From: JBBQKP01 sp038326995 | GTDB lineage: Bacteria; Planctomycetota; Phycisphaerae; Tepidisphaerales; Tepidisphaeraceae | DNA length: 5,760 bases | NCBI GenBank assembly: GCA_038326995.1 | Contig: JBBQKP010000216.1 | Location: 1-5,760, forward strand | Direction of reading: 5' to 3' | Shown: piece after piece, positions 1-5,760 of the stretch | How positions within the stretch are numbered: the stretch's first letter is position 1 | Layout: every line of letters starts with the position of its first letter | The notes under the pieces: model-generated | Told to the model about the DNA's origin: nothing | The model's input: only the letters and a program-made list of their open reading frames with translations | Databases searched by the model: none | Translations under genes and position numbers: made by a program

Positions 1-1121
1 AGAAGCTCGTGCGATATCCGTCCGTGTCGTCTGTAGCGATCCAGCGTAATGCCCGCAGGCAAGGCGTCGCAGAAATCATCAACCTGCTTTATGTCGCCTT
101 CACGCGTGCGCGCGAACATCTGGTTCTGTTGGGTCAGATGCCGAAGAAGCCTTACTTGTTTGAAGAGAACGACGGCGCACCACAGATTGATGCCGAGTTT
201 CTGCTCGACAAGATTGTGCCCTCACGCTGGCTTCACGCCGTCGCCGCTCGCGAAGAGAGTTCGATCCGAATTGTTCCCGTCGCGGCGATTTCTGATTCAC
301 AGCCCTCGCTGTCGGCCGCGGGTGCGGATCTGACTCTACTGCGAAGCATGATTGCCCGCTCGCAACCAATCGGCGGTGCAGATGTTTTAACTTCGTCGAT
401 TGCGCCGGCGACGCTCGCATCGCTGACCACAATTTATCCGCACGCTACCGCATCGATGACACGCTCCACCGCGGCCGCGAGTTCGCTCGCACACGCACAC
501 GCACCCGACGCCGACGCCGCCGAAGTGCCTCGGACTTCACGAAATCTGCCCGACGACATCGTACTCGTTTCGCCGCTGTTCATTCAGGATACCGCACCGA
601 CGATGACGCCCGGCGACATCGGGACGGCCGTGCATCGATTCTTCGAATTGCTCGATCTTTCGCGTCCGCTCGACCGGGCCGATCTGGATGCCCAGGCCGC
701 GGAAATGGTCTCCAAACGCCTCATGACGCAGAATGAAATTGAAGCCATCGACACCGACGACATCGCCTGGATGTTCACCTCCGAGCTCGGCCGACTCATG
801 ATTCACCAACGTGCGACATTGCATCGCGAACTGCCTCTGGAGTTCGTACACTCATCGCCCGACTCGCCCGACTCGCCGAAGGTACTGCAGGACGCGGTTC
901 TGGTCCGCGGGCGAATCGACGCGCTGATTGAATTGCCCGAAGGGCTCGTATTGATCGATTACAAAACAGATCGCATCGGCAAACACGCCGCGGCGGAGCG
1001 GGCACGGCACCATGCCTTGCAACTCGCAGTTTATGCCGACGCGATCGCCCGAGCCGTTGGCAAGCCCGTGCTCCGCAGCGTTCTGGTTTTTCTTACGCCT
1101 CGCATTTGTATCGACGTATGA
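1..1121 (+). CDS. addA: AddA-type ATP-dependent helicase-nuclease, C-terminal part (5' end outside window)
   Basis: This is the 3' end of a UvrD/RecB-superfamily helicase fused to a RecB-family nuclease. Such proteins process double-strand DNA ends for recombinational repair in the cytoplasm, usually with an AddB partner. The frame is open to the left edge (first full codon at 3), so the gene is truncated by the window. Superfamily-1 motif VI is clear at about 84-113 (LLYVAFTRAR). After a variable Ala/Pro-rich stretch (about 240-560) the nuclease domain begins. GTAVHRFFE at 621-647 gives the conserved His (633) and Glu (645). GRID places an Asp at 918, and LIDYKTD gives Asp 957 and Lys 963, the metal-binding D...D-x-K core. 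A QLAVYA segment follows at about 1020-1037. The end, VLVFLTPRICIDV, looks like a normal AddA C-terminus, so the 3' end appears intact. The stop overlaps the next start. RecB or another UvrD-nuclease fusion is possible; AddA fits best because of the GTAVHRF and IDYKTD wording. Confidence 0.85.
   Translation, partial: KLVRYPSVSSVAIQRNARRQGVAEIINLLYVAFTRAREHLVLLGQMPKKPYLFEENDGAPQIDAEFLLDKIVPSRWLHAVAAREESSIRIVPVAAISDSQPSLSAAGADLTLLRSMIARSQPIGGADVLTSSIAPATLASLTTIYPHATASMTRSTAAASSLAHAHAPDADAAEVPRTSRNLPDDIVLVSPLFIQDTAPTMTPGDIGTAVHRFFELLDLSRPLDRADLDAQAAEMVSKRLMTQNEIEAIDTDDIAWMFTSELGRLMIHQRATLHRELPLEFVHSSPDSPDSPKVLQDAVLVRGRIDALIELPEGLVLIDYKTDRIGKHAAAERARHHALQLAVYADAIARAVGKPVLRSVLVFLTPRICIDV
855..877 (+). 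repeat. Short 9-bp tandem repeat inside the AddA nuclease domain
   Basis: The unit TCGCCCGAC occurs at 855-863 and 864-872, followed by a partial third copy (TCGCC) to 877. It encodes Ser-Pro-Asp, Ser-Pro-Asp, Ser-Pro-Lys in what should be a loop just before the beta-strand carrying the GRID motif. The 9-bp unit keeps the reading frame, so copy-number change would only alter loop length. It is probably a neutral slippage expansion in a variable loop. Confidence 0.5.
1118..1121 (+). other. ATGA stop/start overlap between addA and the HAD gene
   Basis: The TGA stop of the helicase-nuclease (1119-1121) shares bases with the ATG start of the HAD phosphatase (1118-1120). This four-base overlap is a common signature of translational coupling within one transcript. 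The bases just upstream contain no purine-rich ribosome-binding site, which makes coupling the simplest explanation for initiation here. Coupling itself is inferred. Confidence 0.8.
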
Positions 1122-1927
1122 AAAATCACATCAGACTCATCGCACTCGATCTCGATGGCACCTTGCTCGATTCGCATCGGCAAGTCTCCGCGGCCGTGTC
1201 GCAGCAGATTGATCGCGCGCGGGCGATGGGAGTCGAAATCGTTCTCGCCTCGGCGCGGCCGCCTCGGTCGGTCAGGCCAATTTACGACTTGCTCTCGCTC
1301 TTTACACCCAGCATTCACTACAACGGGGCATTGGTGTTCGATCTACGACGCGGGCTTGCGATAGCACACGAGCCGCTGCCGCTTTCGATCGCGCAGGACA
1401 TGTTGGCACACGCCGAATCGACCACGTGTGTTCATGCCGAGCTGCTCGATCGCAGCATGATGGCGTTCGACGATGTTCGCTTTCCGACGGAAACGCGTCG
1501 GCTGTTTACGCCCGATGTCGTCGGGCCGATCAAATCGTGGCTGACGCAGGATGTGACCAAGCTCATGTTCACTGACGACTCCGCGGCAATCGAAATGCTC
1601 GCGCGGTCGCTGATCAACGCGTTCGGCGAAGCAAGTACGATCTTGCACACCGAGGCGAACTTGATTCAGGTGACTTCGCGCAACGCCAGCAAGGGCCGAG
1701 CGCTGAAAACTCTCGCCGCCCAGATGGGGATATCGATGGACTGCGTGATGGCCGTCGGCGATGCGGCCAACGACGTCGATATGCTTCGCGATGCGGGCGT
1801 CGCGGTGGCGATGGGCAATGCGTGCGGGCAGTTGAAAGTTGTCGCAGAAACACACGCCTGCGGGTGGATCTCACCGACGAACGACCACGACGGCGTCGCG
1901 GCGGCAATCGAGCGATTCGTCACCTGA
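1118..1927 (+). CDS. Cof-type HAD-IIB family phosphatase
   Basis: This encodes a 269-residue haloacid-dehalogenase-superfamily hydrolase of the Cof/HAD-IIB type, a Mg-dependent cytoplasmic phosphatase. Family members usually act on sugar phosphates, nucleotides or cofactors such as pyridoxal phosphate or FMN; the substrate cannot be read from sequence. Motif I is LDLDGT, with nucleophile D11 and acid/base D13. Motif II is the Ser of LASAR (S45). Motif III is the Lys of NASKG (K192). Motif IV is GDAANDVDML (D215, N218, D219). The C2-type cap lies between motifs II and III, at about residues 75-185. The length is normal for the family. The ATG at 1118 is chosen because motif I then falls at residue 11 and the start overlaps the upstream stop (ATGA). 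A TTG at 1106 would add four residues inside the helicase gene and is less likely. No Shine-Dalgarno sequence precedes the ATG, so re-initiation after the helicase-nuclease is plausible. Confidence 0.88.
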   Translation: MKNHIRLIALDLDGTLLDSHRQVSAAVSQQIDRARAMGVEIVLASARPPRSVRPIYDLLSLFTPSIHYNGALVFDLRRGLAIAHEPLPLSIAQDMLAHAESTTCVHAELLDRSMMAFDDVRFPTETRRLFTPDVVGPIKSWLTQDVTKLMFTDDSAAIEMLARSLINAFGEASTILHTEANLIQVTSRNASKGRALKTLAAQMGISMDCVMAVGDAANDVDMLRDAGVAVAMGNACGQLKVVAETHACGWISPTNDHDGVAAAIERFVT

Positions 1928-1976
1928 TTTGCGCGCAACTGTTGCCCGGGCTTTGCTTTTGTCGTTTACTGCTTTG

Positions 1977-3254
1977 GTGGAACCCACTACCCAAGACACG
2001 CCCCTCGCTTACGCCACCCCAGACTTCCCTGGCATCGGCGGCGAAATTCGCCAGCGCCCCGAAGACTTCTTCGTTCAGGAAATCCCACTCTACGAGCCCA
2101 CCGGCGAGGGCGAACACGTTCTCTTTGAAATTCAAAAAGTGAACATGACCACGTTCGACGCGATCGAAGCGATTGGGCGAATTCATGACATCAACCCGCG
2201 CGAAATTGGCTATGCCGGGCTCAAGGACGCAAAGGCCGTTTCGCGTCAGATGCTGACCGCACCTCGTGTGGATGAAGCAAAACTGGTCACGACCAAAGTG
2301 CAGAATCTGGAGGTACTCTGGGCGTCGCGTCATCGAAATAAATTGCGCCTCGGGCACCTTGCAGGAAATCGCTTTGCGATCCGAATTCGAAAGGTCGATC
2401 CATTGAAGGTCGTCACCGTTCGACCGGTACTCGATCTGCTGTGCAAGCTGGGCATGCCGAATTATTTCGGTGAGCAGAGATTCGGCCGGCGCGGGGACAA
2501 TGACAAGCTCGGCGCGGCCGTCCTTGCGGGCGACGCAAAGGCGCTGCTTTCGCGGTTCCTCGGCTCGCCCGATGTGCTCAAAGACCCAAGGCCGTTCCTC
2601 GACGCAAGACAGGCCTTTGACGCGCACGACTACGAAAAGGCGATCAAGCATTGGCCCAGGTCGGCGGGCGTCGAACGGCGCGTTCTGGCACGGCTGATCA
2701 AAACCGGCTCGGCAGGAAAGGCCGCCCGCACACTGCCTGAGAAGCTGCAGCGGCTCTGGGTGTCGGCGCTTCAGTCACGCGTCTTCAACCGCGTCGTCGA
2801 GAAACGAATCGGCGCACTGGGGCATCTCATCGACGGCGATCTCGCCTGGAGGCACGACAACGGCGCGGTCTTCAGAGTCGAAGACCTTGCGGTCGAACAG
2901 CCCCGCGCTGATGCGTTTGATATCAGCCCGAGCGGACCATTGCCCGGCCACCGCATGACCGAGCCGATGGGCGCCGCTCTTGCGATCGAGAAGGAAGCCG
3001 CGGCAGAGATCGGCGTTCACTCGTTCGACACCTCGCGCATGGGCGAGTTCGCCGGCGCTAGACGCCCCCTTCGCGTCATGCCCACAGACACCACGCTGTC
3101 ATCGGGCACCGACGAGTTCGGCCCGCATATCACTGTCGCCTTCACCCTGCCGGCAGGCTCGTTTGCCACCGTGCTTTTGCGAGAGATCATGAAGACGGAA
3201 GTTCAATCGCCAGACGATGGCACGGACGGAATCATCGAAGACAAGGACGACTGA
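1977..3254 (+). CDS. truD: tRNA pseudouridine(13) synthase TruD
   Basis: TruD isomerises uridine 13 of the tRNA D-arm to pseudouridine in the cytoplasm. With the GTG start the protein has 425 residues, longer than E. coli TruD (about 350). The N-terminal RQRPEDFFVQE and GEGEHVLFEIQK segments (about 25-54) are typical. The family motif YAGLKDAKAVSRQ (79-91) carries the catalytic Asp at residue 84 (codon 2226-2228). NYFGEQRFGRRGDN lies at 162-175. The TRUD insertion domain follows, and the fold closes with GPLPGHRM (from 320) and LPAGSFATVLLREIMK (391-406). An acidic tail of about 20 residues ends the protein. The start is uncertain. The frame is open back to 1839, inside the HAD gene, but homology begins only near residue 10. 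GTG 1977 is chosen; TTG codons at 1974, 1959 and 1953 are alternatives, and none has a clear ribosome-binding site. It lies 49 bp after the HAD gene on the same strand and is probably co-transcribed with it. Confidence 0.93.
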   Translation: MEPTTQDTPLAYATPDFPGIGGEIRQRPEDFFVQEIPLYEPTGEGEHVLFEIQKVNMTTFDAIEAIGRIHDINPREIGYAGLKDAKAVSRQMLTAPRVDEAKLVTTKVQNLEVLWASRHRNKLRLGHLAGNRFAIRIRKVDPLKVVTVRPVLDLLCKLGMPNYFGEQRFGRRGDNDKLGAAVLAGDAKALLSRFLGSPDVLKDPRPFLDARQAFDAHDYEKAIKHWPRSAGVERRVLARLIKTGSAGKAARTLPEKLQRLWVSALQSRVFNRVVEKRIGALGHLIDGDLAWRHDNGAVFRVEDLAVEQPRADAFDISPSGPLPGHRMTEPMGAALAIEKEAAAEIGVHSFDTSRMGEFAGARRPLRVMPTDTTLSSGTDEFGPHITVAFTLPAGSFATVLLREIMKTEVQSPDDGTDGIIEDKDD

Positions 3255-3280
3255 CAAATTTAACTGGCTCATTCAGCGTC
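3246..3280. terminator. Weak inverted repeat spanning the convergent stop codons, possible bidirectional terminator
   Basis: GACG (3246-3249) and CTGA (3251-3254), separated by one unpaired A, can pair with TCAG (3273-3276) and CGTC (3277-3280) across an 18-nt loop. The hairpin would include the stop codons of both truD and the opposing glycosyltransferase gene, and sits where two transcription units meet. Eight pairs with a bulge, a long loop and no U-run make a poor intrinsic terminator, so the pairing may be chance. Confidence 0.2.
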
Positions 3281-5192
3281 CGCGAATCGCACACGCCAGA
3301 AGCTTCCACGATTCCAGGTTGAACGGGTCGTGGCGAATCGCCGACAGGCCGTGCTTCTTGGCCACATCCTTTCGGCCCTGCTGCAAGGCGCGCCAACCCC
3401 AGAGCTTCACCTGCACGCGGTGCGGCTCAGGGGTCCAGGGTTTGTACGCCCAGTCGGCCGGTATTGCAGTGCCGCGACGCTGATGCGCATCGGCGACAAT
3501 CTCGCGAACGAGTTTCCATTGCCGCTCGAACTTCAGGTGGTTCACACTCTCTGGATGCCTTCGATAATCCAGCAGCGTGTCATCGACATTGTGCAGCCGC
3601 CCGACCTCGGCAAGTTTGAGAAACAGGTCCAGATCTTCAGCGTTGTTGTACTTCTGTGCATAGTTGCCGACGCGATTTAGCGCGGCCTTCCGCATCAACA
3701 CGCTGGGGTGATAAACGGCCGTTTTTCCGAGCATCATCTCGCGATCGATCGACGCATGATCGCTCACGTGCTCGCCCACAATGATCGGCACATCAAACGG
3801 ATCGATCAACATCACACGCGAACCCACAAGCACGCAATCAGTATTCGCGTTCAGGTATGCGATCTGAATCGCAAACCGCTCTTTGCTTGCGATGTCGTCG
3901 GCGTCCATGCGTGCAATCACATTCGCGCGCGCGAGCGACACGCCCTCATTCAGCGAAACCGTCAGCCCTTTATTCTCGCGTGAGATCAACCTGATTCGCC
4001 CATCATCCTCGGCGAGTCGTTTAAGTATTTTCGTCGTCGAGTCGGTCGAGCCGTCATCGATGATGATGAACTCGAAATCACGATGCGTCTGACACAGGAT
4101 CGATTCGACAGACTTCTCGACGTACTTCTCGACGTTGTATGCAGACATCACGACGGAGATTGACGGCGGCTTACCGGGAATGGGCGCGCGATTAAAGAAT
4201 CGGCCGGGCCGGGAAATCATTTCGCGCGGCCAGCGGTCGCGCAGGTCATTCATTACCACATCGGGCTTCGCCCCGAACTTCATTCGCCAAAGCGCGAGCA
4301 GACCCTGTCGATATCGCTGTGCATCAACGATGTCGAGTGTTCTTGCACGTCGCCAGTGTCTGCGTGCTTCCTTGCTGGAAAATCTCTGACCGAGCCACCA
4401 GCACGCCTGAAACCACAGACCGCCCATGAGCAGTCGCGTGCTCTGATCCCATCGCGAAGACGCACGAAGGTGCACGAGGACGTGTTCAAGAACGTCGAAC
4501 CGTCGCCTCGCGTGGTCGCCGCTAAGCCAACTTTCCTTGCCGATGCTGTCGCGATCTTTCGACGGCATTCGCCAGTAGTGATCGACCCGGCCCTCGCGTG
4601 CATATTTCAAATTCGCAAGCACAGCCCGAATATGAAACTCCCAGTCCTGCCCATTTAACACGTCGTCCTTCCACGGGCCGATTTTATCGAGCGCGGCCCG
4701 GCGCCAGATCGGCGAAGTGGTTTGCCACGGCACGTCACGTTCGAGCAGTCGAATCAGGTCGTCGCGTTCATCATCCCGATTCCACAGTACATTCGCATCG
4801 CCCGGCGACATTCGGAACAGCTCGCATGGATAGACCGCGAAATCCAGATCGGGGTGATTTAACATGAACGCCGACCGCTTCTCGACGCATTGGGCATCGA
4901 GCACGTCATCACTGTCGAGAAAGATTAGCAAGTCGCCATGAGAGGCGGCCGCACCTGCGTTGCGGGCGGCCGGCGCGCCGACGTTTGCTGCGTCGAGTTT
5001 GATTGCCTTGATTCGTGAATCCACGGCGGCGGAGTGCTGCGCGAGTTCGGCGGCGCCGTCTGTCGAGCGGTCATCGACAATCACCAGTTCCCAGTCGGCC
5101 GAGGTCTGTGCAAGAACGCAATCAATCGCCTGACGGAGCTCGTCCTTACGATTGTGAACGGGAATGATGATTGAAACGAGCGGCGGATTCAT
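3273..5192 (-). CDS. Tandem two-domain GT2 family glycosyltransferase with TPR-like C-terminus
   Basis: This 639-residue protein carries two complete family-2 (GT-A fold) glycosyltransferase domains, which transfer sugars from nucleotide-sugar donors. Domain 1 (about 5-215) has SIIIPVHNR, VIVDDRSTD (D40/D41), a metal-binding DSDD (93-96) and an acceptor-side GQDWEF (181-186). A helical, Trp/Arg-rich linker (about 220-335) follows. Domain 2 (about 342-560) has SVVMSAYN, IIIDDGSTD (D379/D380), DADD (430-433), HPSVLMRK (495-502) and AEDLDLFLKL (from 518). The last 50 residues (ALQQGRKDVAKKHGLSAIRH and on) look like one TPR-type helix pair. No signal peptide or transmembrane helix is seen, so it probably works at the cytoplasmic membrane face. 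Both domains keep their catalytic acids, suggesting two consecutive sugar additions; the sugars and linkages are unknown. ATG 5192 is preferred because the fold starts at residue 5; a TTG at 5216 would add eight residues. It lies downstream of a Wzt-like gene, consistent with surface-polysaccharide assembly. Confidence 0.9.
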   Translation of the reverse strand: MNPPLVSIIIPVHNRKDELRQAIDCVLAQTSADWELVIVDDRSTDGAAELAQHSAAVDSRIKAIKLDAANVGAPAARNAGAAASHGDLLIFLDSDDVLDAQCVEKRSAFMLNHPDLDFAVYPCELFRMSPGDANVLWNRDDERDDLIRLLERDVPWQTTSPIWRRAALDKIGPWKDDVLNGQDWEFHIRAVLANLKYAREGRVDHYWRMPSKDRDSIGKESWLSGDHARRRFDVLEHVLVHLRASSRWDQSTRLLMGGLWFQACWWLGQRFSSKEARRHWRRARTLDIVDAQRYRQGLLALWRMKFGAKPDVVMNDLRDRWPREMISRPGRFFNRAPIPGKPPSISVVMSAYNVEKYVEKSVESILCQTHRDFEFIIIDDGSTDSTTKILKRLAEDDGRIRLISRENKGLTVSLNEGVSLARANVIARMDADDIASKERFAIQIAYLNANTDCVLVGSRVMLIDPFDVPIIVGEHVSDHASIDREMMLGKTAVYHPSVLMRKAALNRVGNYAQKYNNAEDLDLFLKLAEVGRLHNVDDTLLDYRRHPESVNHLKFERQWKLVREIVADAHQRRGTAIPADWAYKPWTPEPHRVQVKLWGWRALQQGRKDVAKKHGLSAIRHDPFNLESWKLLACAIRGR

Positions 5193-5271
5193 CGTTCGTG
5201 CGCTTCGCTCGATCAAGAGAGATGGCTTAGTTTAAGGCATGTCTCGACCGAACACTTTTATGACCACATTT

Positions 5272-5760
5272 CTACGACCACTGTGCGGGAAGGACGACGG
5301 TGCTTTGGTTGTAGTTGGGCAACTTGCCCGTGCCCAGTAGATCGCGGAAGACGACATCGACTTCGCCCGCATGTTCGACGCGTTCGATGATTCGGCCGTG
5401 ACCGTCTGCGAGCACGAGCTCGACGGTGTATTTTCCGGGCGTGAGCGGCAACTGCGGTACGTCGCACGTGAGGTTCATTTCGGCAGCGCCTTTGAACGTG
5501 AACTCAGAGTGATAGAGCGAATGAAACAGCACGACGCGCTGGCCGCGTTCGTTCAGCAGTGCGAGGCCGCACGTCAGCGTGCCGGGCTCGTCGCCGAATC
5601 CGTTTAAGCCGATCGTAAACGTCGCGCCGCCGCCGCACGGGATGATCGCCGTCGATTCTCCGCCGGTGGAAATCTGCAGCGTGTGAAAGATCGGCGGTCG
5701 TTTTTTGTCTTGAGTGCGAGGCTTGTCGATGAGGGGCAGATTTGCGCCGCCGCCCTCCAT
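5272..5760 (-). CDS. Wzt-like polysaccharide ABC transporter ATPase, C-terminal carbohydrate-binding domain (5' end probably outside window)
   Basis: The 162 visible residues match the C-terminal Wzt_C domain of ABC-transporter ATPases that export O-antigen or similar glycans. In characterised Wzt proteins this beta-sandwich recognises the finished end of the lipid-linked glycan before export. A charged, Pro-rich linker (about residues 1-23 of the visible part) is followed by alternating beta-strands. The most diagnostic part is LPLTPGKYTVELVLADGHGR (104-123), then an acidic strand and a short tail ending LPAQWS, like the aromatic C-terminal strand common in this family. No Walker A, signature or Walker B motif is visible, as expected if the ATPase domain lies beyond the right edge. 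An ATG occupies exactly 5758-5760 but is probably an internal Met. A free-standing Wzt_C-like protein cannot be excluded. It is followed after 79 bp by the glycosyltransferase gene on the same strand, likely in one operon. The call rests on pattern similarity to a divergent family. Confidence 0.7.
   Translation of the reverse strand: MEGGGANLPLIDKPRTQDKKRPPIFHTLQISTGGESTAIIPCGGGATFTIGLNGFGDEPGTLTCGLALLNERGQRVVLFHSLYHSEFTFKGAAEMNLTCDVPQLPLTPGKYTVELVLADGHGRIIERVEHAGEVDVVFRDLLGTGKLPNYNQSTVVLPAQWS

Noticed and set aside
1343..1855. 170-codon minus-strand open frame opposite the HAD gene
   Set aside because: It is antisense to the HAD cap and motifs III/IV; the His/Arg-rich product has no recognisable domain.
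1928..1976. Separate promoter for truD in the 49-bp gap after the HAD gene
   Set aside because: TTG-containing hexamers are present, but there is no matching -10 element at about 17 bp; read-through from the upstream genes explains expression.
1920..2651. 243-codon open frame on the minus strand opposite truD
   Set aside because: It lies antisense to strongly conserved TruD motifs, its product matches no family I recognise, and its composition is that of a complementary-strand shadow in GC-rich coding DNA.
3330..3680. 116-codon plus-strand open frame opposite the glycosyltransferase gene
   Set aside because: It is fully inside the conserved GT2 coding region on the other strand and shows no family motif.
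5193..5271. Possible promoter or hairpin in the 79-bp gap between the Wzt-like and glycosyltransferase genes (CTTA/TAAG arms at 5226-5236)
   Set aside because: The arms are only four bases with a 3-nt loop and do not extend, and no -35/-10 pair with proper spacing is convincing; co-transcription from upstream is simpler.
5371..5607. 78-codon plus-strand open frame opposite the Wzt_C domain
   Set aside because: It is a shadow of the beta-sandwich coding sequence; no recognisable motif or supporting start signal.
1..5760. Mobile element, CRISPR array, tRNA or rRNA gene, prophage or defence system
   Set aside because: No transposase, integrase, spaced direct repeats, tRNA-like cloverleaf or phage genes were seen. 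The AddA protein alone is ordinary repair machinery and not evidence of a defence island.

Overview
The window is almost fully coding, moderately GC-rich by eye, and reads as a chromosomal segment of a free-living bacterium. It has five protein genes in two converging blocks. No RNA gene, transposase, integrase, CRISPR array or long repeat is visible. No gene start has a convincing Shine-Dalgarno sequence. Together with the GC-rich codon choice and the style of the glycosyltransferases, this would fit a Planctomycetota/Phycisphaerae-type genome. That placement is an inference, because no rRNA or lineage marker is present.

Plus-strand block (1-3254): the window opens inside the 3' end of an AddA-type (RecB/UvrD-like) helicase-nuclease gene. 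Helicase motif VI is followed by a complete PD-(D/E)XK nuclease domain. Its stop overlaps the start of a Cof-type HAD-IIB phosphatase gene in an ATGA junction. After 49 bp comes truD, encoding the tRNA uridine-13 pseudouridine synthase. The three genes are co-directional and tightly packed, so they are probably co-transcribed. Their roles (recombination/DNA repair, small-molecule phosphate metabolism, tRNA modification) do not form an obvious pathway, so this looks like a housekeeping cluster.

Minus-strand block (3273-5760): entering from the right edge is the C-terminal part of a Wzt-like ABC-transporter ATPase, specifically its Wzt_C carbohydrate-binding beta-sandwich. It is followed after 79 bp by a large protein with two complete GT2 (GT-A fold) glycosyltransferase domains in tandem and a short TPR-like C-terminus. 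Together they suggest the end of a surface-polysaccharide (O-antigen or capsule-like) biosynthesis and ABC-export locus that continues beyond the right edge.

The two blocks converge at 3254/3273 with 18 bp between the stop codons. A weak inverted repeat spans both stops. I do not see strong evidence for an undescribed system. The most notable items are the double-GT2 protein with its Wzt_C partner, the non-canonical translation starts, and the compact convergent junction.
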